Origin: Candolleomyces eurysporus
Taxonomy: Eukaryota; Basidiomycota; Agaricomycetes; Agaricales; Psathyrellaceae
Reading direction: 5' to 3'
DNA: 64,000 nt
Assembly: GCA_027579435.1 (NCBI GenBank)
Contig: JANBPK010000952.1
Coordinates: forward strand, 1-64,000
How positions within the stretch are numbered: the stretch's first letter is position 1; each line of letters begins with the position of its first letter. Positions 46,764 to 59,392 of this stretch are shown piece after piece. The notes beneath the pieces are model-generated. The model was given only the letters and a program-made list of their open reading frames with translations, ran no database searches and was not told the origin of the DNA. The translations under genes were made by a program, and so were the position numbers.

Positions 46764-47074
46764 TCTCAGATGATGTTGAATATGATGTATTCAAATATGC
46801 GAACGGTCGCAGATATTCAGTTTGCAGGACTCTAGAGAGACACCGACCAGATGGATTCGTCGTCGTCGTCGTGGATGCTCCGCAGAAAGACAATCCGGGG
46901 AAGCTGAGCGGTCGCCGACGGTCTCACGTGGTACGCTTTTGATCCGTTGCTCGAAGTGTCCGTCGCCCGTCACAAGGCCAGTTTTGTAATTGACTTCTGG
47001 AGTATCACCCGAGGTTTTTCCAGCCCATAAAGCATCTATCCCCCCAACAGCAATGCCCTCTTCTCCAACAGAAC
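46764..47074. promoter_or_regulatory. Divergent promoter, RNF220-like/beta-glucosidase
   Basis: 311 bp between divergent genes. Contains TCACGTGG at 46923-46930, a third CACGTG core in a divergent promoter of this window. ORFs overlapping here lack ATG starts in the right place and have no domains. Confidence 0.35.
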
Positions 47075-50000
47075 AATGTCTTCCCTGGATATTGAAGAGG
47101 TTATCTCAAAGCTGACTCTGTCACAGAAGATCAAGCTACTCACCGGACTGGTACGTATATTCTTTCCATTCTCACTTGCCGTTCATCATTGAACATATCC
47201 CCACAGGGATGGTGGCATACTGAACCTATACCTTCAGCTGGTATCCCTTCTATGAGGTTCAGTGATGGACCCAATGGGATCAGAGGAACTCGCTGTATGT
47301 ACCTACTCTCCGAGTCCGTCTTCTAACAGATGTATTCGCTCACCGGGTATACCCAGTTTTCAACGGTGTTCCGTCCAATTGCTTCCCATCCTCTACTGGC
47401 TTAGGGGCGTCATTCGACTTGGAATTGGCGCGAGAGGTCGGAGAAGCTCTTGGAGAAGAAGCGAGAGCAAAAGGTCTGCTCTTGAAGTCTGACACCCGTG
47501 CTTCTCTTCATGGGCTTTCTGTTTAGGATGCCATGTTCTCCTTGGGCCTACGGTCAACACGCAGCGATCGCCCTTGGGAGGACGAAGCTTCGAATCCTTC
47601 TCGGAGGATCCCCATCTCAACGGCCACATTGCCGCTTCTTATATCAATGGCTTACAGTCCAAAGGAGTCGCTGCCACTATCAAGCACTTCGTCGCGAATG
47701 ATCAAGAGTTTGAACGGTAAGCTTGATCTTTCGAGGCTCAACGACAGAGCTAAATGTACACCAAACTGCTAGGTTCTCTATTAGCAGTCAGTGTCAATTG
47801 TGTCTTTTCCAGACATCCTTGTTCAATGCTATGAAGGCGAGGTCAGCGAACGCGCACTACGCGAGATCTATCTCAAACCTTTCCAAATCGCAATCAAAGA
47901 GTCTAACCCTTGGGCATTAATGACTGCGTATGTCCTGCTCCTCCCCTTCCATGGCCTCGTTCTCTGACCAATATCTTTCTTAGCTATAACCGGGTGAACG
48001 GTGTCCACGTTTCCGAAGACAGCCGTTTAGTTGACGGAATCCTGCGAAAGGTAACGTCAAATTATGCGCCCATACAAACCCATCTAATGCCTACCAACTT
48101 GCAGGAGTGGGGATTCCAAGGTAAGTTGAGTCGCCTTTAATGGAACAAAGGTTCTAAAATTTCCTGCAGGCATGGTTATGAGCGACTGGATTGGTGTCTA
48201 CAGTACTGTCGAGAGCATCAAAGCAGGGGTCGACCTAGAAATGCCGTACGTGCTATTCCATCTCCTCGTTCCTGCAATCCTCTCATTTTTCTTCTCCAAT
48301 CCTCTAGTGGGCCAAGTGTCATGCGCGGCAGAGCTGTCGAGCGAGCTGTGATCGCGCAGAAGCTCTTCCCCGCTGATATCGACGCCAGGGTCAGGAAGGT
48401 TGGTTCACTTTCCAAGAGATATTGAACTCCACTTACTGGCGGAGCAGATCTTAGGTTTACTCAAACATGCCAGAGAGTCTGGAATTCCGTTCGATGGGCC
48501 GGAAGAAGCCCTGGACACTCCTGCCACGCGCGCCATACTGCGCAAGGCAGCAGCTGAATCTGTGGTTCTGTTAAAGAACGAGAAAGGCTTACTTCCCTTG
48601 AGAGAACAGGTTCGCAAGATTGCTGTGATCGGCCCCAACGCCAAAATTGCCATAACCTCGGGAGGAGGATCCGCTCGCCTTCGATCCACTTATACGGTGT
48701 CTCCCCTCGAGGGAATAACCGAGGCTGCGAAGAAGACTGGTGCTGGAGTCACTTATGCACTGGGAACCTCGTCGTACAAACAACTGCCCGTGTTGAACCC
48801 CTACATCTCCACGGCGGAGGGTGGGCCTGGCATGGATATTGAATTTTGGAACGACGAGCCTTCTGCAGATTTCCTTAACCTCCATCCCGAGTTTACAGGG
48901 CACTTCAAGAGCCCCACTTGGACCACATCTACGCTCAACACCGAGTGTATCATGTTCGACGGAATCGTTGAGTTATCGTTTCCCTTTGCTTCTGGAGGTT
49001 CCGCTGAAATATATTGTTAGGACAAGAAGGTCAATTACAGTTGCTGGATGAGGGTGAGGAGATCCTTTCAGTATCTCGGGGACGTCCATCTCACTCGATA
49101 TTTACTAGTTTACATGCACGTTCACCCCGGACGAGAGTGGGGATTGGGAATTCGAACTCAACCTTGCTGGACGTGGAAACTTGTTTGTGGATGGCAAGTT
49201 GGTTTTGGATTTGAGCACGAACCCTCCCCAGGGCGAATCCTTCTTTGAATTGGGCACGGCTAGCGTCCGGGCGGTCGTTCAAGGCTTGAAAGAAAATCAG
49301 GCTTATAGCTTGGAATTGCGCTTGTCGTCAGCAGAATTTGTAGGCCGTGGTCCACCGATTCAATGCTGGGGAGGCATCAGATTGGGTGCAATTCCAAAAA
49401 CAGACCCTGAAGAAGAAATCAAGAAGGCCGCGCAGCTCGCAAAGGCCTCCGATGGTGAGTATTCTTTTTCCTTATAAAGAGCATTTCTGACAGTCCTCCA
49501 GTCGCTATCGTTGTAGTTGGTCTCAACCACGAGTAAGTGCAGTGTGCGACCCTATTCGGTGTGTCAAATTCGTTAACGTTTTCTAGCTGGGAGAGTGAAG
49601 GCTACGATCGTGCCGATCTTGAGTGGGTTTCCCCCTCTCTTCTCAATCGATGTTACGCTGTTGCTCATATTCTTCTCAGACTACCTGGGTTGACCAACCG
49701 TCTGGTCAGTACAGTCTTGACAGCAAACCCAGCGACCATCGTCGTAAACCAATCCGGCTCTGCTGTCACTATGCCATGGGCAAAGGAGGCCTCAACCCTC
49801 ATTCAGGTCTGTATCATCCCCGTGAACTTTCTGCTAGTGGTGCTCGTGTTGATATTCTTTTTTCAGGCTTTCTATGGTGGAAACGAGCTTGGAAATGGGC
49901 TGGCTGACGTTCTCTTCGGTCGTGTCAATCCATCCGCGAAGCTACCACTGACATTCCCGTGAGTATTACACCTTGTTATACCAGTCAATCGTTTTGCAAA

Positions 50001-50605
50001 CTTATTTTGTTAGTGCACGGCTGGAGGACGTTCCTTCGTACCCTTCATTTGGCAACCGCGTGCAGGAACACGGGAAAGTTCTTTATAACGAGGTTTGCCT
50101 TCAATAGTCCGTACTTTCCAAGGGAGGATTGAACTAAGTGTTATTGCAGGGTGTGTTCGTGGGCTATAGGGGATATGAGATCAAGAATATCCAGCCACTT
50201 TTCCCGTTCGGATTTGGACTGTCCTATTCGACATTCCAATACGACGATCTCGAAGCGACTGCACCGACATCAGAGGGGTCCTTCACCATCTCGTTCAAGA
50301 TCACTAACACAAGCAACATCGGTGGCAAGGAAGTGTCGCAGATTTACGTCTCGGACCCGGAGTCGTCACTTCCCCGACCGCGCAAAGAACTCAAAGGGTT
50401 CGTGAAGACTGAACTTAAGGCGGGGGAGACAAAGCGAGTCCAGATTGCTCTAGACAGGGAGGCTCTAGGATTCTATGACGACCGCCAGACGCGGTGGGTC
50501 GCGGAGAAGGGCGTATTCCGTGTCTCTGTTGGCCAGTCCTCTGACAAGATAGTACTGGAGGGAGAGGCTAGGTTGGAGGAGACGATAGTTTGGACCGGTT
50601 TGTAA
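47075..50605 (+). CDS. GH3 beta-glucosidase with PA14 domain, no signal peptide
   Basis: Glycoside hydrolase family 3. ATG 47075 gives [19 protein letters not shown] with no signal peptide, so probably intracellular. The (beta/alpha)8 domain has [44 protein letters not shown] and the nucleophile Asp in [10 protein letters not shown]. The second GH3 domain follows ([23 protein letters not shown]), then an inserted PA14 domain around 48830-49420 ([28 protein letters not shown]), then the rest of the second domain ([18 protein letters not shown]) and a fibronectin-type C-terminal domain ([13 protein letters not shown] to [15 protein letters not shown]). Many introns. The architecture is the PA14-containing GH3 type known from yeast BglI. 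A sugar transporter lies 2 kb downstream. Confidence 0.92.
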
Positions 50606-50661
50606 GTTGTAACAGTAATAAGAAGATGAATTCAATCGTTCAATTGCTTTCCTGCTACCTG

Positions 50662-52155
50662 CTATGTCTCCTCGAGGACAAGGTCAATGCCCTGGCTGCG
50701 AGCCAACTCTATTGCTTCCTGCTCCTTCTGTTGTGCAAAGATGAGCAAGGATTGTAGTATTGAGCTTTGTCCTAACGAGCAATGAGTATATCCATTCGCA
50801 CGATCAGAGAGAGAATTCGGCTTGCCTTCGATGTAATGCTCGAACATCCTTGTGACTTGAGGTCTAACGTTTGCCCTCCCGGAAGCGATATTTGGCTGTG
50901 GTAGTTTTTCTATCATGGTTGACGCCATGTCTTGAAGAGCCCCGCTTGCGTCGAGTATGGCCTCATAGTCCTCCTCTATCTCTGCGTCTCCGCGGAACGC
51001 ACTGAGAATCTCGTCCCATAGTCCTTGGACACCTTTTGCATCGCGGCCTATCGACCATTTGCGTCCGTCAATCCCACCGACTTTGAGAAGAATTGTATCG
51101 TCCGGATTGTTCGGAAGTGTGAACCCATAGCCCAGGATGAGCTCAGAATTCGGTTTGGGGCCATAATTGTTGAAGATCTCCTGCCCAGCAGAGATCGGAC
51201 GATGAGGCACAATCGCAACCCGTTTCACAAAGGTCAGTTCATCAACCCCTCTCGGATCATTGTAGGTAATCCATGAGACGGGTTGTGCCCTTGCATGATT
51301 GAGGATATCAACACCTGGTAGCAAAACAGGCTCAGAACTTGACAGTTCGCTGTCTGTGTTTGGTAACTGCGGGTTGTCGGAGAGAACGGTCGAAGGAAAT
51401 GCCCGTGATGAAAGGTAAGTCGCCGCTGCCAAGTACAGAGTCCTGTGAAAGGGGAAATAAGTCGCTTGCTGCTTAATGGAAATGGAACGGATACTAACCA
51501 TTCGAATTGTATTCCCCACTCAGGTTTGCTTTGACTGACGACTTCGCGGCAGTGTGCCCATTCAGTTTGCCAGTCTCGCAGGCGATCGTTGCAAGCGCCA
51601 TACAGATTGGTGCCTCTGAAGCACTCTAGCTCTTCTTGTGTAAAGTAGAGGGCCGTTAGAAGTTCGCCTTGCGGGGGTAGCAACTGGAGATATGGAAAGT
51701 GTCTGAGGTGACGAGATGATTCACTGAGAGACGCGTATCACCGAGCCAAATGAGGGATGACGCTGATAATCAGAAAGATAGTACTCACCTGTCCTTCCCT
51801 ATGATCCAATGGAACACGATATAGGTGCATATCCATTGCCTGCATGACAAACTCGGAGATGCATCTTTGAGATCAAGAAGACTCGACACCGCGGCTTGGG
51901 AAGCTGGTCCTGTGACGGCCAGGTCGAATGGACAAGAAACAATTTCCTGGTCTGCAGGGGTGTCCTCTCGGGCAATAAGGCCAAGGCCAGCCGAGGCTAA
52001 TGCAGATCGACATGGTCGGTGGCGTCGGTTTGGCTGGGCAAGAGGGATTTGAGGGAGATGATACCTTGGGTGAATATTGTTTTCGGATGAAAGCCTCCGC
52101 CATGGTCTAAAAGCCACCTTTTGAACGAGACTGCGGTATCAGATTCCAGATCCAT
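50662..52155 (-). CDS. SET-domain lysine methyltransferase (SETD6/RKM-like)
   Basis: SET-domain protein with a C-terminal Rubisco-LSMT-like substrate-binding region. ATG 52155 starts SDTAVSFKRWLLDHGGGFHP; ASAGLGLIAREDTPADQEI follows, a typical N-terminal SET start. An insert region precedes the SET core: VDILNHARAQPVSWITYND and IFNNYGPKPNSELILGYGF, with the NH and Y residues used for SAM and catalysis. The C-terminal part is all-helical and ends IDLVLEET at 50662. Homologues methylate ribosomal proteins or other non-histone substrates; the target here is unknown. It converges with the beta-glucosidase, only 56 bp between stops. Confidence 0.85.
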
Positions 52156-52547
52156 TGTAGCTGGACTGACCCTGAGGGTTGGAGGGAGAACGAGGCAGAG
52201 GCGCAGGGGTTTTTCCCACAAACAAGTGATTGTGTCACTCTACTGTTTTCCACCTACATCGGACATAAGTACTACCTGCTCTGTCCTTTGTACGTTTGAT
52301 GCTGCGATTCTAGCTCCCAAGACTCTCAAAACACCGACAAGAACCCGATAACTGTCCTCTTTCTTTCCAACCGGGCCACCATGGCCCAGCTCTTCTCAGG
52401 CGCTCTTCTTTTCTAGGCATTTGATCATGAATTAGCCTCTAATAGCCTGTCTTCGGCGTCAATGAAACACATACAGTTCTGGCAGCTTTTGCACAGCCAA
52501 GAAAAACTCAACAATCAAAGAGGATAACCGGGGAAGACGCTGCACTA

Positions 52548-52554
52548 TATAAGA
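52548..52554 (+). promoter_or_regulatory. TATA box of the sugar-transporter gene
   Basis: TATATAA lies 39 bp before the ATG at 52594, within the 438-bp divergent region that also serves the SET-domain gene. A short leader is implied. Confidence 0.5.
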
Positions 52555-52593
52555 AGGGTTTCGTATGCAACCAAGTGTTTTGTCCTCGTCCCA

Positions 52594-55249
52594 ATGGCCG
52601 CTCCTGAACAAGCTCCCGTCGAAGCCGTCGAGGAGAAGCAGTCGCTTCCTCCCAGCGAGCAGAAACACGAACACGAACACGCGACATATGTCGAAGTTCA
52701 GAACACCGACCTCGCGCTTGCCTTGGCTTCTGGACCGAAACTCAAGGCGAATAGTGCTCGGTCAATCCAGCTGTTCGCGATTCTCCTCGTCGCGTTCATG
52801 GGCAGTCTGTCCAATGGTTTCGATGGTTCTGGTATGGGTCCTTTCTCTCCAACCTCCACGATGGTCGCTTCGTCTCACAACCTCAACTTCGATTATAGTT
52901 ATGAGCGCTGTCAATGGCATGCAGTACGTTATACGTTCCCGATTTTCCCTTGATTTTCTCATACTGACAGGGGTCGTAAGGCAATACCTGGATTATTTTG
53001 GCATTAACAGCCAAGACTCCGGAGGAGGAGTTGGCACAACGACCGCTATCATTTTTGCCATCGTATGTGGTCAGAAAGTATCGCCCTTCATACCCATTTA
53101 CTAATTCATGCCGTACAAAGTATAATATCGGTATGATTGCAGGAGTTTTCTTTGCTGGTCCAATTGCCGATCGTTTCGGACGACGGGGTGGAATGGTATG
53201 CATCCTTTTTCGCTTGTTCTCTCGTTTCACGGACTGATGACTCCGTCTGACGATATAAATAGTTCATTGGAGGCATTATCATCATTGGCGGCGCGGTTGT
53301 TGTCGCTGTTGCAAAAGATATCCCGTACTTGCTAGGTGGTCGTTTCACTTTGGGATTCGGGGTCACAATCACAACGACTGCTGCACCTGCTTATGTTGTA
53401 GAGATGTCCCCTCCGCAGGTTAGTCGACTTATCATGTCAAAGTGATGCATTCTCACCGCGTATTTCAAAAGTGGAGAGGAAGGCTGACGGGATTGTACGT
53501 CATCTCAATTTTGACCGTGTTATAGAACTCGTTCATTGACTCCGGTTTATAGGTACAACAGTAAGTGGCTCTAGCAATTTGATTTGCAGTTTCGCGAATA
53601 ATGACCGATTAATGACCCTTGAAGCCTTTTACTATTCTGGCTCCATTTTGTGCAGTGAGTGGCCTCTTTGAATATCTGCGTACCTAGTTAGACTGAGCTT
53701 AATGACAGCTGGTATCACTGTCGCCACCGGACGCAACTCGTCTACTCTTTCCTGGAGACTTCCTTTGGCTCTCCAGATCGTGCCAGCAGCGATTCTAGCG
53801 GGATTCGCTTGGTTCCTCCCTGAGGTAACATTACTCCGTTGACTATCCGTCGAATTGATATAGAATGACCTCTCCACTATAGTCGCCCCGTTGGCTAGTC
53901 TCGGTTGGGCGCAATGAAGAGGCTTTGAAGATCCTTGCAAAGTACCACGGCGCTGGGGACGAAAAAGCACCTCTCGTCGTCTTGGAATGGAAAGAGTTCC
54001 AGGAGGGTGTCAAGCTTGATGCGTCCGACAAGCGATGGTGCGCACGCTTCCCCTCGTATCTTTATCTATATCCTGAAATATTTTCCAGGTGGGACTACTC
54101 AGAACTCGTCAACACCCGCAACGCACGCTACAGGACTTTCATGATGTTGCTGATGGGATTCTTCGGAGTATGTCCTAGACAATTTACTGCATTTTTCGCC
54201 CAGAAACTCGTTAATTCTCTTGTAGCAATGGTCTGGAAACGGATTGGGGTGAGTGACATGATCACACGTTGAACAAGAGTATTCATGAGATGTGCCAGAT
54301 ATTTCCTACCCATCCTCTTCGGTGCCGCAGGTGCTAATTCGCAGAACCAACGGCTCACTCTAAACTTCGCGAATACCATCGTATCTGCGAGTGGTGCCCT
54401 CATTGGCACGTCCCTGACTGACAGAGGTACGTTTTCTCTGCTTCAGGGCGGACTCATGCTTAACCTATACCCCTCTTCCAGTGGGACGCAGAAAAATGTG
54501 GTTCTGGGGAACACTCGCGTGTTCAGGAACTCTTGCAATTGTCACTGGGTGCACCGCCAAGTGGGGCTCCACCGGTGCCAACCCCGCTGGAGCCAACGCA
54601 GCGATTGCCTTCATTTGTAGGCCTGATCCTTCAGCGCTCAATGCTACCTTTACTGATTCTCTGTAGTCATCTTTGGCTTCGTTTACAGTATTGCATACAC
54701 TCCCCTGCAAGCTCTGTATCCCGCCGAGTGCTTGCATTACAATACTCGAGCAAAAGGCATGGCTACGTAAGGACTCTTGTTTTTCTTCCTTCTTCTGAAC
54801 TTCATTAACCCTTCATTTGTAGGTATGCGCTCGCTGTTAGCTGTGCATCTTTCGTCAACTCTTACACGGGTCCCATCGCCTTGGAACGAATTCAATGGAG
54901 AGTGAGTATCAATCGTTTCAGGTGGGGATAGCATTTGACATTCTTTGAAGCTGTACATTGTGTATGTTGTGTGGGATCTCTTTGAGTGTCTGGTAATTTG
55001 GTTCTGTGCTGTGGAGACAAAGGGCCGGACTCTGTGAGTAATCCCCCCATGTTCGCGTACCGGCCATCGGCTGACGAAATTCTTGTTTGTTCCCTAGTGA
55101 GGAGCTCGACGAAATCTTCAGCGTTCGTAATTCCCGCTGTAGCTCGGTTCCCTTGCTGACCTGCTCTGATTTAATGTTTTCAGAGCCCTCACCCCGTTCG
55201 TGCTTCAACCACGAAGCAGAAGCTGGCGATCGTCGAGGGCAAAGCTTGA
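52594..55249 (+). CDS. MFS sugar porter
   Basis: Major facilitator, sugar porter family, plasma membrane. ATG 52594 starts an acidic, His/Glu-rich cytosolic N-terminus, then the first helix (IQLFAILLVAFMGSLSNGFDGS). Signature motifs: ADRFGRRGG between helices 2 and 3, GRFTLGFGVTITTTAAPAYV with EMSPPQWRGRLTG, PESPRWLVSVGRNEEAL in the central loop, TDRVGRRKMWFWGTL in the second half, and VETKGRTLEELDEIF after helix 12. It has the form of fungal lactose/cellodextrin/hexose permeases; substrate not determined. More than ten introns. Stop TGA 55247-55249. A possible partner of the intracellular GH3 enzyme on the same strand upstream. Confidence 0.92.
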
Positions 55250-55668
55250 AATTGAACCGTCGATTACGTACAGGTTTCCAAGTGTATACTGCTCTGCCTC
55301 TTGCAATGCGTCGCAGATCCTTGTTCCATGTTAACGAGCGCCTATGTACAATAGTCCCTGTACGACCTGGAAATGGTCCCTGTAGAAGTCAAGGAAGCAT
55401 CAAATATTATGTTCTGAGTGCCAAGTCTAATAGACTAATCGTCCCTCATGTTCTTCGAGTTCCCCGCTATTCTCCGACTTCGCGCATCCCCACGAAGCCC
55501 TTCGTCGGGCGCCCATATGGATAAACATCGTCATGAAACGCTTCTGAAGAACCACCGAAGGCAACGAATCTAACGGCGGCTAACGAATGGAGTTACTGCA
55601 AGGTGGTTGGCATATAAAGGCTCCATGACCGTTTCGACGGGGTCTACCTCGAAATTATTCCGTCCCTC
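55250..55668. promoter_or_regulatory. Chitinase promoter with TATA box
   Basis: 419 bp between the transporter and chitinase genes. TATAAA at 55613-55618 lies 50 bp before the chitinase ATG. ORF 55087-55524 crossing this region is a shadow of the transporter end. Confidence 0.5.
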
Positions 55669-57259
55669 ATGAAAATCCTCTCCTTGTTGATCTCATGCAT
55701 CTTGGCAACGATCCTTGGATCCTGCGCTGAGACCGACGGTTCAGCTGAGAAGCTCGCGGGAGGGATATCATTCCATCATGGTCATCCAAGAGTGCCCGGG
55801 AAAGTGGCTGCAGCTTGGTTCGCTGGATGGCATGCTACAGAAGGATTTCCCCTATCCAAAGTCCCTTGGTCAAAATACACACATCTGACCTACGCCTTTG
55901 CGTGAGTGCAGTCCATATTCTTGAAGGCTGGGAGGAAGATGCTGACGCCGGCGGGCATCCAGGGAAACGACTCCAGATGTCCGTACACTCAGCTTAGAAG
56001 GATCCAACCCTGCCGTGCTGCCCGACTTCGTTCGGGAAGCGCGTAAAAATGTGTGTTCAGCATGCGTACTATCACGGCATGCTTACTGATTACACCGCCC
56101 GGGTAGAATGTGAAAGCTCTGATATCAGTTGGCGGTTGGACTGGATCACGCTTCTTCTCGACGGCTGTTGCATCTCCACAAAACCGGACTGCCTTCGTCA
56201 AGACGGTCATAGGATTTGTGCGGAAGTATGATTTGGATGGTGTCGACTTCGAGTAAGCCGAAATTGCCCCGACGGATTTCACAAAGCAGTGATTCTGACA
56301 ACTACATTGGCTTGCAGCTGGGAGTACCCTAACAGCCAAGGCATAGGATGCAACACCATCAGCTCAGCTGACACCTCAAACTTCCTAGCCTTCCTTCGGG
56401 AATTGAGAAGGGACCCATTGGGCGCCAAGATCATCGTAACTGCAGCGACGGCGACAAGGCCTTTCACTGCGTCGAACGGCTCGCCATCAAGCGATGTCTC
56501 CGCCTTTGCCCAACTTTTGGACTACATCGCTATCATGAACTATGACATTTGGGGACCATGGAGTCCAACTGTTGGCCCCAATGCGCCATTGGATGATACC
56601 TGCGCTGCTCCTGCAAATCAGGCAGTTTCCGCCGTAACTGCTGTTCGAGCTTGGTCCGGAGCTGGCATTCCTCTCAACCAACTCGTTCTGGGAGTCCCTG
56701 GCTACGGTCACTCCTTCAGAGTTAGACGTGGCAGTGCCTTTGTAAACGGAACAAGCGCCTTGCTAGTCGCATACCCGCCATTCGATGGAGCTGACAGACC
56801 CAAAGGCGACGCCTGGGACGATGGCGCTGGTGTCGACGTCTGCGGCGTACAAACACCCGACGGAGGGAATTACAATTTCTGGGGGTTGATTGAGAATGGA
56901 TTCTTGAAACAGGATGGCACGCCCGCAGCAGGTATCAGCTACCGCTACGATACCTGTAGCCAAACGGTCAGCTATTCTTCTTAAATTTCATTTCCAAAAG
57001 CTCACTACTTCACGATAGCCATACGTCTACAACGCAACTTCCGAGATTATGGTTTCTTTCGACAACGCCCAGGTACGTTCCCACCTCCTTTTGTGGATAA
57101 GATGCATACTGACTCTGGACTCTCCTCGACGTGTAGTCCTTTGCTGCAAAAGGTTCCTTCATCCGTTCGACAGGACTCAAAGGTTTCGCATTGTGGGAGG
57201 CGGGCGGGGACTATAACGACATTCTTCTCAATTCGATCCGCTCCGCAGCAAAGTTCTGA
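55669..57259 (+). CDS. Secreted GH18 chitinase
   Basis: Family 18 chitinase. ATG 55669 opens a signal peptide (MKILSLLISCILATILGSC). The barrel reads VAAAWFAGWHATEGF, SKVPWSKYTHLTYAFA, then a GGWTGSRFF-type strand, the catalytic signature DGVDFDWEYP with the acid Glu (split by an intron between the second Asp and the Trp), MNYDIWGPWSP, and LVLGVPGYGHSFRV. A C-terminal segment TPYVYNATSEIMVSFDNAQ and FALWEAGGDYNDILLNS closes the barrel with stop TGA 57257-57259. No chitin-binding module is visible. The last part (from 56924) belongs to the tandem duplication, and a truncated copy lies at 59413-59741. Its role may be cell-wall remodelling or degradation of foreign chitin. Confidence 0.93.
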
Positions 57260-57368
57260 AGATCCAGTAGTGACATGGCCGGCGGAAGCGAGCGATACTT
57301 AATATAGCTCGGATATTTATAGCAATGTGGTATTACGTTCCTTTCCTTACAGTAAGCAATGTGACGCT

Positions 57369-59174
57369 TCATTCCGAGTCTGCGATTTCGAACCCTGCCA
57401 CATGAAGTGCGGTCGCGAACTAGTGAATGTTAGGGAAGAAGAAATCGAGCAAGATACGGAATAAACGCACCTGAACCTTGGCAATTGCATAAAGTTGATT
57501 GACATCATATCCGACTCTTTCGCTAAGGTCGCCTGATAATTCTTTAGCACACAAAGGAGGTGACAGGACGACCGCTTTACCGCTATTGTGATACATTGGA
57601 TCCGCGACTGAAAGTAAAGGTAAGCCGAGCATCCTAAGTTGCCTATGGAAAGAAGCACGTACTGGGTCCTGCGCGCTCGAAAACTTGTGTTGCTGGAAAA
57701 CCTTGGGTGATGAAGGACTGATGTAGATGTTAAGTAGGCATATATGAGAGAGATATGAACGGTCATAGTACCTGGTGGTCACTGCAGCAAGCCTTATTAG
57801 GGACGATCAGCCGATGGAGATTCAAACGGCCACGTAGTGTAACACTTACCGAAGAGTATCCAACAGTCAGTTCTGGACTGTAGAGAGCAGAGATATTTCT
57901 AACGAGCGCTGTGACTTCAGGAGTGCCAATGCGCTCAGGCAGTCCCAACTGGAGAGGTTCGTCCGGAGCACGATACGCCGTCATGTCCGCTTGTATCATC
58001 AGAACAATGCTGGCATCTTGGGCTCTCAATTGTTCTGGGATACATCAGCTAATGTCCAAGGAATCGAAAAGAAACATACTAGCATAAGCATCAGAGCCTA
58101 ACAGCCCTTGTTCCTCACCGGCAAAGGTGACTAGCTCGAGGTTCGTGTGGAATCGGATGCGCTTGCGAGCAATGGTACGGGCGATAGAAAGGATTCCAGT
58201 CGTTCCGGAGCCATCGTCATTCCCACCAGGTGCACGGACACTGAACAATGACCCGCGACTGTCATAGTGGCTGCTCAAGATGATAGTATCGCTGGTGTCA
58301 ACGACAGAGGCGTAGCGGCTGACATATCATGACAGGCATTATGAGCTATTGCATCCACGAGTACGAAAAAATCGCACCATATCACGTTTGGAGCAAATCC
58401 TGGCCTGAAGTTCTCTAGGCGACATTTTGCGCCTGTCTCTTCGATGCGGTCTTTGATCCAATTCGCAGCGGTTCTTGCCCCTGGGGAGATCGAGTGCCTA
58501 GACACAACCCCTGAGTTCCCGTCTTCTCCTGTGAGGAAACGAATATCGTTCTGGATGTGCGGGATAGATATGTTATTGACGACTGAGGCCACGGCCGGAC
58601 TGAACTTCAGCTCGGATAGAACGCGTCGGACACGTTCGACGTTATCATCCGACACCACACGATAAGCGCTTGGGGACTCGGGGACGATGGTCGACTTCCA
58701 AAACCTAGGGAGACGGGTATCGATTGTGAAAGCCTCCTCCTCCGGCAAGGCAACCAGAACTGAGGTGTCGGTCCTGTATAGGACGAGCGACCCGGGGGAT
58801 TCACTGGTCGAAAGCGTCTGCTGAGTTTCGTCCGGATTACGGGCGCTTAACGCGCCAAGGACGTCGTCAAGCAGAGGGCCCTGGTGGGTGGATCTGAGCA
58901 GCGATAGATCTACAGACTCGTGCTCAATCCACACCAAGCGCTTTTCAGAGCTTGGGGCAGTAAGAAGCATGCTGGGCTCCTGTGAAAGGTAGCTGCTGGA
59001 GGCAACCTGGACACAGTCTGGGGTATCGAGCCTGAAGAGACTGGAGGTGGTCTCGCCATTCCTATAATGGCCTAAGAAGCTCTGGGACAGGCATGGCGAC
59101 TCGAGGAACAGGGTAGAGTTAAGAGGGGCAAGGAGCAGGAGCCCTAGGCCTGCTGCTGTTTGGATGGTTGGCAT
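57369..59174 (-). CDS. Secreted M28-family metallopeptidase, copy A
   Basis: Zinc exopeptidase of family M28. ATG 59174-59172 gives a hydrophobic signal peptide (MPTIQTAAGLGLLLLAPLN). The N-terminal part (about 300 residues) is a variable pro/insert region ending KCRLENFRPGFAPNVIW. The catalytic part keeps both metal ligands and the general base: HYDSRG (His, Asp), GGNDDGSGTTG (Asp), AGEEQGLLGSDAY (Glu-Glu), IQADMTAY (Asp) and DPMYHNSGD (His). Later exons SACCSDHQ, SFITQGFPATQVFERAGP and YDVNQLYAIAKVQ lead to FATALHVAGFEIADSE and a stop at 57371-57369. It is probably an aminopeptidase releasing amino acids outside the cell. Here SSHYDS replaces the usual SGHYDS found in copy B. Confidence 0.88.
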
Positions 59175-59392
59175 GGTCTTGAGCAAGCCGGGATATTCAA
59201 CCTGGGCGATTAACAAGGAGGTAACGACAGGTATCTGGACACAGCCACCAGTACCCAGCTCTGTGGTGCGTTCAAGACGTCGAGCTCCGTTTGACAGACT
59301 TGAAGGCGGCCGCATCGCGCCAGTTTCTCTAATGACCATCAAGATCCCGGGTGTGCTACAGACATAATGGGTGAGTGTACCTCGTATTCGCG

